From Candidatus Thermofonsia Clade 1 bacterium (GTDB taxonomy: Bacteria > Chloroflexota > Anaerolineae > Aggregatilineales > UBA2796), in contig PGTK01000008.1 of NCBI GenBank assembly GCA_002794705.1, forward strand, positions 1 to 64,000: a stretch of 64,000 nucleotides of DNA, given 5' to 3'. The notes beneath the pieces were generated by a model, which worked only from the letters and a program-made list of their open reading frames with translations, did no database searches and was not told the DNA's origin. Below are positions 51,449 through 60,112 of the stretch, piece after piece (the first letter of the stretch is position 1; each line of letters starts with the position of its first letter). The translations under genes and the position numbers were made by a program.

Positions 51449-51805
51449 ATGCCCAGAGTCAATCGGCGTGTGCAGGGCGCACAAGGTGAGCAGCAGGCGG
51501 AGCACGCTCTGGAGCAAGCGGGCTATCGAATTGTGGCGCGCAACTGGCGTTGCCCTGAGGGCGAGATTGATTTGATCGCGCAGCATCAGGGCGAATGGGT
51601 TTTTGTGGAGGTGCGCGGCTGCTCAGCGGGCACTTCAGCGGCGCTTGAGAGTTTGACAAGGCGTAAGGTGGCGCATTTGCTCAATGCGGCGCAGGCATAC
51701 TTGCACAGTTTGAGTCAAGACGAGTCGCCTTTCCGTTTCGATCTGGCTGCAATTGATTACCGTAGCGGCACGGTCGAGATCGTCCGCGATGCACTCGCGT
51801 GGTAG
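51449..51805 (+). CDS. yraN: UPF0102 nuclease-like protein YraN
   Basis: A 118-residue protein with GEQQAEHALEQAGYRIVARN, WRCPEGEIDLIAQHQGEWVFVEVRG and SLTRRKVAHLLNAAQAYL, the full UPF0102 pattern. The E-x-D...E-x-K/R residues are a restriction-endonuclease-like (Holliday-resolvase-like) active site; no reaction is established. ATG 51449 is chosen because an earlier reading would lie inside the terminator of the upstream gene. The last 17 bases overlap miaA, so the two are coupled. Confidence 0.9.
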   Translation: MPRVNRRVQGAQGEQQAEHALEQAGYRIVARNWRCPEGEIDLIAQHQGEWVFVEVRGCSAGTSAALESLTRRKVAHLLNAAQAYLHSLSQDESPFRFDLAAIDYRSGTVEIVRDALAW

Positions 51806-52712
51806 GCTGATCGCGCTGATCGGCGCGACGGGAGTCGGCAAGACGGCGCTTGCCATTCAGATCGCGCAGCACTTCAACGGCGAAATTGTTGGCGCCGATA
51901 GCCGCCAGATTTATCGTTACATGGATATCGGCACTGCCAAGCCCACGCCTGCTGAGCGCGCCGCTGCGCCGCATCATTTGATTGACATAACCGATCCTGA
52001 TCAGCCGCTCACCTTAGCGGAATATCAGCATCTTGCCTATGCCGCTATTGCCGATATTCATGGGCGTGGCAAGCTGCCGCTTTTAGTCGGTGGCACGGGA
52101 CAATACGTCACGGCTGTGCTAGAGGGCTGGAGCGCGCCCGAAGTGCCACCTGATCCTGCCCTGCGCGCTGAGCTGGAGGCGCTTTGTGCAGAGCGCGGCA
52201 CGGAGGCGCTTGTGGAGCGCCTCCGTGCGCTCGATCCCATCTCAGCGGCGCGCATTGACCCGCATAATCCGCGCCGCCTGATCCGCGCTTTAGAGGTCTG
52301 TTTGATCAGCGGCAAGCCGTTCAGTGCGCAGCGTCAAAAGGCACCGCCGCCCTATCAAGTCTTGGAAATTGGGCTGCATATGCCGCGTCAAGCCCTCTTC
52401 CCGCGCCTTGATGCGCGCATTGATCGCATGATGCAAGATGGTCTGTTGGAAGAGGTTGCTTGGCTGCACGAACGCGGGTACGATCCGCGCTTGCCTGCAC
52501 TGAGCGGACTCGGCTATGCGCAATTGGGCGCGCATTTGCGCGGCGAATGCAGCCTTGAGGATGCCTTGATCGCCTTCAAACGCGAGACTCGCGCCTTTGT
52601 GCGCCGTCAAGAGACGTGGTTTCGGCATCATGGCGCGCCTGAGTGGTTCCCAGCTGAGGAGTCTGCTGCAGTGCTGGAGCGAATCGCGGCTTGGCTGCAC
52701 GAGGAAATTTAG
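51789..52712 (+). CDS. miaA: tRNA dimethylallyltransferase
   Basis: MiaA adds an isopentenyl group to A37 of tRNAs reading UNN codons. The 307-residue protein has P-loop LIALIGATGVGKTALA, then GEIVGADSRQIYRYMDIGTAKPT (stated as ADSRQIYRYMDIGTAKPT), HHLIDITDPDQPLTLAEYQ, LLVGGTGQYVTAVLEG, DPHNPRRLIRALEV and a C-terminal LSGLGYAQLGAHLRGE and RRQETWFRHH. ATG 51789 gives the normal N-terminus and overlaps yraN by 17 bases. It is followed by two exported-protein genes on the same strand. Confidence 0.95.
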   Translation: MHSRGRLIALIGATGVGKTALAIQIAQHFNGEIVGADSRQIYRYMDIGTAKPTPAERAAAPHHLIDITDPDQPLTLAEYQHLAYAAIADIHGRGKLPLLVGGTGQYVTAVLEGWSAPEVPPDPALRAELEALCAERGTEALVERLRALDPISAARIDPHNPRRLIRALEVCLISGKPFSAQRQKAPPPYQVLEIGLHMPRQALFPRLDARIDRMMQDGLLEEVAWLHERGYDPRLPALSGLGYAQLGAHLRGECSLEDALIAFKRETRAFVRRQETWFRHHGAPEWFPAEESAAVLERIAAWLHEEI

Positions 52713-52715
52713 AGC

Positions 52716-53417
52716 GTGGGCTTTTTCAGGCGTCCGCTACGCGACCACTGGGATAATCCGACTGAGCGCGGGATCATCATAGCAGCGCTGATCTACCTTG
52801 GCATTTTGCTCAGCACGCGCTTTTTTCCAGGCGTAGAGAGCGGCTTAGAGTGCAACAGCCTCTCGCGCCCGATCATCACAGGCAATAATCAGTCCATTTT
52901 GGCGACGCGAGTCGATCCGTCAGTCTTGCAAGTCGAGCTGATCATCCCTAAGATCACTATTGCCTCAAACGAGCCGTTGGTCATGGAGGTGCGCCTTGTC
53001 AACACCAGTCTCGCACCGCTGACGCTTTTCTACGATGAGCCGAGCATCCGTTTTCGCTACACAGGGCAAGAGCCGGGCTTGATCTTCGCCATTCAAGCGC
53101 TCAACGGGCGCGTGGCAGGTGAGCCGTTCACGGTTCGTCCGCAGGTGCCGCAGCCGCAAGCCTTTGACCGCAACTTGTTGCGCGTCTTGCCGCCGCGTGG
53201 ACGCTGCAATGTGCGCGTGGAGATCGATCCTGCGCGGCTAGCTGCCAGCGGCGTCACAGCAGGCGAACAGTACCGCATCATCGCTGTCTACCGCAACACA
53301 GTTCGCGGACAGTTGCCGGCGCCTGCGCCGCTCACACCGACGCCCATCTTCAGCGATCAGGGCGTCTGGATCGGCGAAGTCCGTTCCAATGATGTGGTGA
53401 TCACGGTCAATCCTTAG
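52716..53417 (+). CDS. Membrane-anchored hypothetical protein with Ig-like domain
   Basis: A 233-residue protein from GTG 52716. One N-terminal helix (about 19-37, GIIIAALIYLGILLSTRFF) anchors a beta-sandwich-like external domain (VLQVELIIPKITIASNEPLV, MEVRLVNTSLAPLTLFYDE, YRIIAVYRNTVRG). The pattern of a conserved ITIASNEPLVMEVRLVN-type opening is like that of bacterial intracellular proteinase-inhibitor/Ig-like folds, an inference from hydropathy only. Two Cys (near 47 and 168) might pair. It starts 3 nt after the miaA stop. Unknown function. Confidence 0.65.
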   Translation: MGFFRRPLRDHWDNPTERGIIIAALIYLGILLSTRFFPGVESGLECNSLSRPIITGNNQSILATRVDPSVLQVELIIPKITIASNEPLVMEVRLVNTSLAPLTLFYDEPSIRFRYTGQEPGLIFAIQALNGRVAGEPFTVRPQVPQPQAFDRNLLRVLPPRGRCNVRVEIDPARLAASGVTAGEQYRIIAVYRNTVRGQLPAPAPLTPTPIFSDQGVWIGEVRSNDVVITVNP

Positions 53418-53429
53418 TTGGAGGTGTTC

Positions 53430-54269
53430 ATGTGCCGTAAAGCATTGCTCCTGATCCTAGTGCTAGCGCTGGGCGCAATAGCACACGGGCAAGTGGCACA
53501 AGCGCAAAGCGATAGCCTGCCCTCAGGCGAGTGGCGCGCCTATCCACTGGAGCTTGTCTACGCACACGCCTATCGCTTCGCTATGCCGCTTCACCAGCAG
53601 CCGTTTGTGCCGCTACAACTGACAGTAGCGCCTGAGCGCGTCTTGTTCACGCTTGAGGCTATCTCGGTCGCTGCATCTGACCTCACAAAGACTGCCGAAG
53701 TCGCGCTGAAGCGCGTTGAAGATGGCTATGCCTCAGAGGAAGTGCGCATAGGCGAAGGTGAGTTCAGCGGACGCAGCACTTTCAGCCTTGTGCCGCTCAG
53801 CGCGACACGCGCCATGCTGACCGAGCAATACGTTGCCTTTGAGGGTACGCGAACGCAGCGCTGGATTCTGACCTTCGGTGAGAGCGACGATCCGCGCCAA
53901 GCGCTGATCCGCTGTGAAGGCAGCCCACCCTCGCGGCTCGCTAGCGGCGTCCGTGCCATAGCAATTGGCGAGATGCCGCTCGAAGGGCGTGCGCAGCCGA
54001 GTCTCAGCGCCGCCGTGTTGTTCGAAGTGCCGCTGTATGTCAGTCCGGAGGATAGCGCGCAGACCGCCGTGCTAGACGTTCTGGAAGGACCTGTCTGCGG
54101 CGACGAACTGATATGGTGGCGCGTCCGCTTTGAGGGACGCGAGGGCTGGGCAGCTGAAGGCAACCTTGAGAGCTACTATCTGGAATTCTTCGAGCCAGAG
54201 CAAGATCGAGCGCTTGATGGCGATCCGCTTGTTGAACAGCTGAAGTCAACTGCCACGCCGAGCCGCTAG
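53430..54269 (+). CDS. Secreted protein with C-terminal SH3b-like domain
   Basis: A 279-residue protein with a signal peptide (MCRKALLLILVLALGAIAHG, then QVAQAQS). The mature part (about 25-175) has a beta-rich fold; the C-terminal 90 residues resemble a bacterial SH3 domain: GRAQPSLSAAVLFEVPLYV, VLDVLEGPVCGDELIWWRVR and FEGREGWAAEGNLESYYLEF. Such domains bind cell-wall material. ATG 53430 is backed by GGAGG 5 nt upstream; a TTG start just before would enter that site. Unknown substrate. Confidence 0.72.
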   Translation: MCRKALLLILVLALGAIAHGQVAQAQSDSLPSGEWRAYPLELVYAHAYRFAMPLHQQPFVPLQLTVAPERVLFTLEAISVAASDLTKTAEVALKRVEDGYASEEVRIGEGEFSGRSTFSLVPLSATRAMLTEQYVAFEGTRTQRWILTFGESDDPRQALIRCEGSPPSRLASGVRAIAIGEMPLEGRAQPSLSAAVLFEVPLYVSPEDSAQTAVLDVLEGPVCGDELIWWRVRFEGREGWAAEGNLESYYLEFFEPEQDRALDGDPLVEQLKSTATPSR

Positions 54270-54282
54270 ACCGCATTCATGC

Positions 54283-54318
54283 CTGCCCTGCCACGCCTTG
54301 CCGTGCGCAGGGCAGTTT
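54283..54318 (+). terminator. Weak terminator after the SH3b-like gene
   Basis: CTGCCCTGC (54283-54291) pairs with GCAGGGCAG (54307-54315) around a 15-nt loop; only three T follow. Confidence 0.5.
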
Positions 54319-54388
54319 GGTCAAATATGCGAAGTGTCCGCTTCAGTTGTTGTTGACTGGGGAGGATCGCTCTCATGAGTATGTATCC

Positions 54389-54682
54389 ATGTATGCCACA
54401 CCGCTGCGCTCGGTAGGCTTTGCAGCGTTGTTTATCGGCACAATCGGAGTCATTGCTTCTGCTTCAGACACCCTTCGCTTTTCTAACTTCGGATTTCTCA
54501 CTCTCATTGTCCAAATAGTAGCGATAGTGCTGATTACGTTGCCTGTTCTGGCACTTGCTGAGTTGATCACGCTTTTTGTGGATATGGCGCGCAACATCAG
54601 CCATACGCGCTTTGAGACAAATGATATCCGCAAGCGTCTTGATGAGCTGTACGAAATTGCTAAGAGGCAACCTAGGGCGTAG
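54389..54682 (+). CDS. Small two-TM membrane protein with disturbed start region
   Basis: A 97-residue protein, MYATPLRSVGFAALFIGTIG, with two helices (about 6-26 and 36-62) and a charged helical tail (FVDMARNISHTRFETNDIRK). The GGGGAGG ribosome site (54359-54365) matches ATG 54375, which is out of frame and ends after 13 codons. An 8-bp near-perfect tandem duplication (ATGTATCC/ATGTATGC, 54381-54396) accounts for the shift: without it, the start would read MSMYATPLRS in frame. Translation may now begin at 54389 with poor spacing. The gene's 3' end overlaps cyanophycinase by 11 bases. Confidence 0.55.
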   Translation: MYATPLRSVGFAALFIGTIGVIASASDTLRFSNFGFLTLIVQIVAIVLITLPVLALAELITLFVDMARNISHTRFETNDIRKRLDELYEIAKRQPRA

Positions 54683-55469
54683 TGGGCAGGCGCGTATTCA
54701 GATCGTACGTCTGTCCGTTAGTGAGGATGTGCAGGCGCACGTTGTGTAAGGCGATCACGCCGTAGCCTTTCACAGCGTGTGCATCAGTGTAGCTGAGCGC
54801 GCTGCCATCCACAATTGTCACGCTTCCGCTCCCGATCACCTCAGCCTTGCCATCTGAGGTGATGAGCAGCGCCGTATTCTCATCAATGCCCGCGCCGATC
54901 AGCTGTGGATTGAGCGCCAGAGCAGCCAGCAAGCGCCCGATTCGGTCGCGTTGACGGAAATGCTGGTCAATGATCAGCGGCGCGCACAGCCCTAGTCCCG
55001 CTGTCAGTTGTACCATGCGCTGTTGCGGCGCGCCGCCGCTCTTGCCGAAGGCGATCATGTGCTGGCTGAGCGCTGAGGCGCCGGCGCTCGTGCCACTGAC
55101 CGTCATGCCTGCAGCATGGCACTCGCGCAGAGCCGCGTGCAGGCGCGTGCCGCCGACCAAGCCGACTAGCTTGAGCTGATCGCCGCCTGTGAAGAAAACG
55201 CCCGTTGCCACGCGCAGCTGCTCAAGAGCTGACTCGGAGTCGGCGTCTGTGCGCGAGGCAATTGGAATGACGCTCACTTGCGCGGCGCCAAGCGCGCTGA
55301 AGACCTCCACATAGCGCTTGCCGCTCTCCTCAGGGACGGCGGAGGCGGCTGCGATCACGGCAATGCGCGCTGTATTGCCGCCGCACAGCGCCACAAACCG
55401 ACTCAGCACGATTCGTTTTGCCGTTTTATCCTCTGCGCCGCCAATCGGCAGCAATGCGCCGTGTGTCAT
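54672..55469 (-). CDS. cphB: Cyanophycinase-like serine exopeptidase
   Basis: Cyanophycinase cuts the Asp-Arg polymer cyanophycin to beta-Asp-Arg dipeptides. The 265-residue protein is an S51-type enzyme: LLPIGGAEDK at the start, FFTGGDQLKLVGLVGGT, the nucleophile S128 in VSGTSAGASALS, LIIDQHFRQRDRIGRLLAAL and GAGIDENTALL. The signal peptide found in extracellular CphE is absent, so it is cytosolic CphB-like. No cyanophycin synthetase is in the window. The gene ends a glycan operon, five nt after a GT-C gene. A related S51 dipeptidase activity is possible. Confidence 0.86.
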   Translation of the reverse strand: MTHGALLPIGGAEDKTAKRIVLSRFVALCGGNTARIAVIAAASAVPEESGKRYVEVFSALGAAQVSVIPIASRTDADSESALEQLRVATGVFFTGGDQLKLVGLVGGTRLHAALRECHAAGMTVSGTSAGASALSQHMIAFGKSGGAPQQRMVQLTAGLGLCAPLIIDQHFRQRDRIGRLLAALALNPQLIGAGIDENTALLITSDGKAEVIGSGSVTIVDGSALSYTDAHAVKGYGVIALHNVRLHILTNGQTYDLNTRLPTTP

Positions 55470-55474
55470 GCCTT

Positions 55475-57139
55475 TTATTCTGGCTGAATCGCGTAAATGC
55501 GCCAGTCCTGATAGGTATAGATCGGCTGACGATCCGCGAACTGCATCGGCAGACGTTCGTTCGGTGCTAAGGCGATGTAGCCATTCGGCTGTGGTGCGTC
55601 TGGCAGCCCGCCTGTGATCACGTGAGTGCCTTCAGCGTGGTAGAACAGCAGGTGATCGCTAGTCCAGACCCGTGCGCCTGCTGGCAGAGTCCTCAAGAAT
55701 TGTGCTACCTCGTAGCGCGCTCCCAGCACGACGCGCCAACGCGCCTCAACGCTCAAAAAGGGCGAACGCAACAGCTCACTTTTGTAATCTACAGCCGTGT
55801 AGAGGGCAAAAAAGCTGCTCAGCAAGGCGACGTGCATCAGCATGGTGCGATGAAGACTCGGTAAGCGTCTGAAGAGCGGCGCAAGGCAGATTCGCAGCGC
55901 CTCCGCCGCCATGACTGCGCTCAGCGCGCTCAGTGCCAGCAAGAATCGTTCATCGTAGCTGAAAAACAGCCACCACACGCCGAAAAAAGGCAGATAGAAC
56001 GCCATGAGCAGCGCTGAGGGCGCGTGCCGCCTCAGGATCGCCCGCGCCAATGTGAACCACACACCAAGCGTTAGTGCGTAGCCGACAAACAGATAGCCCG
56101 CCTCATTTGCATACGCAAACAGGTTGCTCAGCGTGCGCTGTGCTAGCCACGTCCAGCCGGTCGGCGGCACAAGCGCACCGATCAGCGCTAAATTGCGCAC
56201 ATACCATGCGCCACAGATCGCCAGAAATCCGACGCTCATCAGCGCAATGCCGCTCAGCTCATGGCGGAGGGCGCGCCGCGCCACGATCAGGCGATAGGCG
56301 AACCACGCGCCAAAGCCCCCGACGATCAGCAAGCCGCTATTCTTCATCCATGCCGCTAAGCCTGCCATAATGCCTGCAAGGAGCGCGTCCTGCCATGTGG
56401 CGCGCCGCGCCCAGCGCGCCGCGAAGAGCGCGCTCATGCCGTAGAAAAAGCCGCAAGGCAGGTCTGTGTAGCCCGCTGATGCCCAATCTGTGAAGATCGG
56501 CGCCAAAGCTAGGATCAATGCTGCGCTCAGACCAATCGGCGCGTTGAATAGCTCACGTCCGAGTGCATATGCCGCGCCCAGCACGCCTACGCTATAGAGC
56601 GCGCCTAGAAACGCCGCTAGACTGTCATCAAAGCTGCCTGAGAGCTGATGGGCGAAGGCGTACAGACTCGGCATGAACATCGGGTACGCCTCATAGAGCG
56701 CTTCAGCGTTCAGCGGAGGTAGCGCGCTTGTCATAGCGATCTGTTTGCCAAAGCGCGCATAGATCGCAACAGCATCATCGCGGTTATAGAACCAGTATGC
56801 TGCGTTGAACAGGCACAATGCCGCCGTCAAGATGAGCAGAGCGATCACTGGGCGCTCTGCAGGCAGACGGTAGGGCGCTCTAAGGCGCTCAGGCGCGCTG
56901 CGGACGCGCCGCGCATACAGCCAACCAAGCGCGCCTAACGCCAAACAGATTCCAAGCGTGACCTGCAGCGTGATCGCTATGCCCAGCAGTCCCTGCCAGA
57001 GCATACTGAGCGAGATCGCGCCGCCGCCTAAGCCTAGCGCGGTCAGGGCTGTGAGCGGGAGATCGCCGCGGGTGAGCGCACGCGCCCAGAACCACTGGCT
57101 GCTCAGCGCGAGCAGCGCGATCAGCCATGCGCCCATCAC
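55475..57139 (-). CDS. GT-C type membrane glycosyltransferase
   Basis: A 554-residue protein with about twelve helices. The first long periplasmic loop contains YNRDDAVAIYARFGKQIAMT (D-D motif in the GT-C position) and NAEALYEAYPMFMPSLYAFA. A soluble C-terminal part (about 465-554) has ARVWTSDHLLFYHAEGTHV and YIYTYQDWRIYAIQPE-like sequence. It resembles ArnT/GT83-type transferases by layout. It overlaps the GT-B gene by four bases in an operon with a WecA/MraY-like protein, consistent with assembly of an envelope glycan. Confidence 0.72.
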   Translation of the reverse strand: MMGAWLIALLALSSQWFWARALTRGDLPLTALTALGLGGGAISLSMLWQGLLGIAITLQVTLGICLALGALGWLYARRVRSAPERLRAPYRLPAERPVIALLILTAALCLFNAAYWFYNRDDAVAIYARFGKQIAMTSALPPLNAEALYEAYPMFMPSLYAFAHQLSGSFDDSLAAFLGALYSVGVLGAAYALGRELFNAPIGLSAALILALAPIFTDWASAGYTDLPCGFFYGMSALFAARWARRATWQDALLAGIMAGLAAWMKNSGLLIVGGFGAWFAYRLIVARRALRHELSGIALMSVGFLAICGAWYVRNLALIGALVPPTGWTWLAQRTLSNLFAYANEAGYLFVGYALTLGVWFTLARAILRRHAPSALLMAFYLPFFGVWWLFFSYDERFLLALSALSAVMAAEALRICLAPLFRRLPSLHRTMLMHVALLSSFFALYTAVDYKSELLRSPFLSVEARWRVVLGARYEVAQFLRTLPAGARVWTSDHLLFYHAEGTHVITGGLPDAPQPNGYIALAPNERLPMQFADRQPIYTYQDWRIYAIQPE

Positions 57140-58317
57140 AAGTGCTGCCTGACGATCTGGACAAGCTCGCGGGCGCGCTGACGGAAGGTATGCTCTGCCA
57201 AAAGGCGCTGACGTGCTGCCGCGCCAATGGCTTGCCGCGCTGAGTCGTTAGCGAGCAGCCAGCGATAGCGCTCAATTGCCTCTTCAGCGCTACTCACCAC
57301 GATGATCTCGCGCTCTGGCTCGAACCACGTCTCAACGCCTAAGTATGGATTTGCCACAATGCACGCGCCTAGACTGGCTAACTCGAACGGACGTGAGCTG
57401 GATGAAGCAAAGACTGAGGCGTGCGCCTTGCGCGTGATGCACAGATTGATCTTGGCGCGGCAAGCGTACTCGCGCAGCTTGCTGAACGAGAGATACGGCA
57501 ACATTTGGGCGCGCCCCAGACTGCCTAAGTTTCTGCCACGCACGGCAAAGCGCGCCTCCGGCATGGCGCGACTAGCCGCCGTCAACATGCCGTCAATCCA
57601 TTCCTCGCGGTACTCGCGGGTGTGTCCGTAAAAAAAGACATCAATATCTTTCGGCACATCCACTGGACTGAAAACATCGGGATCGGCGCCGTAATACAGC
57701 ACATGGGCTTGCCGTACGCCCAGATCGCGCAGCAACTGCGCGCCGCCATAGCTATTGGAGATGAACGCCGTGTATTCGCGCACATCGGCGCCGTAGTACA
57801 TCTTGAAGCCGCTGGCAAAGCCTGCGAATTGCGGCAAACTGGCAGGCACGTCACCGTCATAGTACAGCACGGGCTTGCCGAACTTGGTCTGGATGTGCGT
57901 TGCCAAGCCGACTACATGATTGAGCGGTATGGTCAAAAAAAGCGCGGCGTCAATATCGGGATGCGCCTTGAATGTCCGATCCATGAAGGCGCGCCAACGC
58001 GGCATGATCACGCGCTGGGCTAATTCGCGCTGCAGGCGCTCGGCGCGGGTCTCGCCACTGCGCGCTGTCTCGACGGGCTTTTCCTTGCCAATGCCGCGCT
58101 TGAGCAAAGCACGGACTGCCTTGAAAGCATCGCCCTGCGCACGGACAGGATTGGGCAGGGCGCGCCACCAGAGCGTCTCAATGGCAGGCCCTTGGTAGGT
58201 GGTGGCGAGAACGTCCACGCCGATTTCGTAGAGTCCTTTGAGCAGTTGCCACCAAGCAGGCGTGGCGCTGAAGGGCTGGCGCAGATCGAGCGATGAGGCG
58301 ACGATAAGCAGTTTCAT
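57136..58317 (-). CDS. CgeB/GT4-like glycosyltransferase
   Basis: A 393-residue GT-B fold enzyme. N-terminal half: MKLLIVASSLDLRQPFSATP and PVLYYDGDVPASLPQFAGF. C-terminal half: VLYYGADPDVFSPVDVPKDI, DVFFYGHTREYREEWID, INLCITRKAHASVFASSSSRPFELASLGACIVANP (given in parts), and EREIIVVSSAEEAIERYRWL. This fits the CgeB-like family of cytosolic glycosyltransferases better than classic GT4, because the E-x7-E motif is partly changed to RPFELASLGA. It overlaps both neighbours by four bases, so it is coupled with the lipid-carrier transferase. Confidence 0.82.
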   Translation of the reverse strand: MKLLIVASSLDLRQPFSATPAWWQLLKGLYEIGVDVLATTYQGPAIETLWWRALPNPVRAQGDAFKAVRALLKRGIGKEKPVETARSGETRAERLQRELAQRVIMPRWRAFMDRTFKAHPDIDAALFLTIPLNHVVGLATHIQTKFGKPVLYYDGDVPASLPQFAGFASGFKMYYGADVREYTAFISNSYGGAQLLRDLGVRQAHVLYYGADPDVFSPVDVPKDIDVFFYGHTREYREEWIDGMLTAASRAMPEARFAVRGRNLGSLGRAQMLPYLSFSKLREYACRAKINLCITRKAHASVFASSSSRPFELASLGACIVANPYLGVETWFEPEREIIVVSSAEEAIERYRWLLANDSARQAIGAAARQRLLAEHTFRQRARELVQIVRQHL

Positions 58318-59369
58318 GGGCAGCTGGGATCATCTTTCGTCATGAGCGTGTTTGAGAAGAGATCGTCGCGTGTTTCGCGGCGCTTGATCCAAGCGTAGAG
58401 CGTCAAGCAGACCATGCCGACTGCAAACAGAATCGAGGGCGCTGCCGCTTGCCAATACAGCAAGCCCGCCATGCCAAAGCCCGCTGAGAGCAGCAGATAC
58501 AGGCGCAGCACGTGCAGCGGTCTATCGCCCAGCTGGAGCAGGCGCTGATACAGGTGTGAGCGATTAGCGCGCCGCTCTTCGCCGCCTGCCAAGAGGTAGC
58601 CCACAAAAGTCAGAAGGGCATCGAAGGTGAAGAGCGACATCACCAAGATGCCGCTGATGAACAAGCGCGGCGATTCCCCTTGTCCAATGCACATGAGCGG
58701 CAAGGCGGCAAGGCTAAAGCCAAGAAAACTACTGCCCGTCTCGCCCAGAAAGATGTTCCTAGGCGGCAAATTGTGGAGGGTGAAACCGAGCGCGCTCCCG
58801 CTGATCAGAATGCCCAAAAAAGTGACCAGTGGCGCCTCGCACAGCGCGCCGATCAGCGCCCAAAAGCCCGCCGCCAAGACAGCTTGTCCGCTTGCCAAGC
58901 CGTTGATGCCGTCCATGTAGACATATACGTTGGTCAAGCCGACCAGCCATGCTGTAGCAATCAGATAGCCCAACCAGAGCGGCAATTCGATGTTCAGCGC
59001 GGGCAAGGCGAGGCTTGTCAGCGGCGCCGACGGCACAAAAAAGAGGGCAGCCGCCATTTGCAGTAGCAAACGCAGCGGACGCGGCAAGGTTCGGAAGTCT
59101 TCGTAGAAGCCGATGAATGCCATCAGCGCTGCGGCTAATGAAAAGCGCACTACAAGGCTCGGATCGGCGCTCATGCCCAAGCCGAACGGCATGAAGAGCA
59201 TCAGCACTACCGCCACCAGCGCCAGACCGCCGCCGTTCGGTGTGCTGTGAGCGTGGCTATGGCTCAGGAAGCTATGCTGCACAGCGTATTGGCGCAACAG
59301 ACTGACACCTAAGCCCGTCATCAGCGCCGCGGCGCTCCCGACTATCAAAATGGCAATCGGATTATCCAT
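58314..59369 (-). CDS. WecA/MraY-family undecaprenyl-phosphate sugar-1-phosphate transferase
   Basis: A 351-residue membrane protein with about ten helices of the glycosyltransferase-4 family. Conserved cytosolic loops: HSHAHSTPNGGGLALVAVV, the catalytic Asp region YEDFRTLPRPLRLLLQ, YVYMDGINGLASGQAVLAAG (metal-binding Asp) and NIFLGETGSSFLGFSLAALP. The enzyme links a sugar phosphate to undecaprenyl phosphate. WecA- and MraY-type specificity cannot be told apart here, but the lack of mur genes and the presence of two glycosyltransferases favours a WecA-like role. It begins an envelope glycan operon. Confidence 0.88.
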   Translation of the reverse strand: MDNPIAILIVGSAAALMTGLGVSLLRQYAVQHSFLSHSHAHSTPNGGGLALVAVVLMLFMPFGLGMSADPSLVVRFSLAAALMAFIGFYEDFRTLPRPLRLLLQMAAALFFVPSAPLTSLALPALNIELPLWLGYLIATAWLVGLTNVYVYMDGINGLASGQAVLAAGFWALIGALCEAPLVTFLGILISGSALGFTLHNLPPRNIFLGETGSSFLGFSLAALPLMCIGQGESPRLFISGILVMSLFTFDALLTFVGYLLAGGEERRANRSHLYQRLLQLGDRPLHVLRLYLLLSAGFGMAGLLYWQAAAPSILFAVGMVCLTLYAWIKRRETRDDLFSNTLMTKDDPSCP

Positions 59370-59435
59370 GCACGTCGCCTCCCCCTGCCGTCATCACGCC
59401 CTATCCTATCAGAATAGGCGATATGTGCAACTCTC

Positions 59436-60095
59436 TCAAAACAGACTCAGCTGTTCAGGCGGCTCTGCAGGTGGTGGCGTGGCGGGCGCAGTGGCGCTTT
59501 GTCGGCTTGCCCACTCTGCCAGCAGTTGCGGAATTTTGCGGAAGTCTGCTTCCATTTGCGGCTTGAGGGTCGCCATGTTGCGCAAGACCGCCGCTGGATG
59601 ATAGAGCGGCAAATAGGCACGCCCGTTTTCCCATTTCGCCTGCCCGTGAATCTGCGTGATTTTGGCGTTCGGGAAGAACAAGCCCATGCTGAAGCGCCCT
59701 AACGTCACAATGACCTTCGGCGCGATCAGCTCAATTTGGCGGTAGAGATACGCCTGCGTGCAAGTCGAGACCTCATCAGGCAACGGATCGCGGTTTTCGG
59801 GCGGGCGGCACTTCACCACATTTGTGATGAAGACCTGTGAGCGATTCATGCCGATCAGGCTCAGCAGTTCATCCAGCAACTTGCCGGATTGTCCCACGAA
59901 GGGCAAGCCTTGCCGATCTTCATTGAAGCCCGGTCCTTCGCCGATGAACATGATCTCAGCCGTGTAGTCGCCCGACCCCGGCACGGCGTTTGTGCGTCCC
60001 GCTGCGTGCAACGGACACTTATCACAAGCACGGATTTCGGCGGCAATTGCCTCTAGTGCAGCGCGCCGCTGTTCAACGGTCAGCCTTTCAGACAT
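59436..60095 (-). CDS. Family-4 uracil-DNA glycosylase with beta-clamp motif
   Basis: A 219-residue Fe-S DNA glycosylase that removes uracil from DNA. Active-site blocks are IGEGPGFNEDRQGLPFVGQSG (51-71, in overlapping parts) and YLPLYHPAAVLRN (His 166). The four Fe-S Cys are C24, C27, C96 and C112, the last two 16 apart as in family 4. The C-terminus, after a Pro/Ala-rich tail, ends EPPEQLSLF: QLSLF is the canonical bacterial sliding-clamp-binding pentapeptide. It sits 17 nt after rimI in the operon. Confidence 0.93.
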   Translation of the reverse strand: MSERLTVEQRRAALEAIAAEIRACDKCPLHAAGRTNAVPGSGDYTAEIMFIGEGPGFNEDRQGLPFVGQSGKLLDELLSLIGMNRSQVFITNVVKCRPPENRDPLPDEVSTCTQAYLYRQIELIAPKVIVTLGRFSMGLFFPNAKITQIHGQAKWENGRAYLPLYHPAAVLRNMATLKPQMEADFRKIPQLLAEWASRQSATAPATPPPAEPPEQLSLF

Positions 60096-60112
60096 GAAAC
60101 GGTCTCTCCTTG

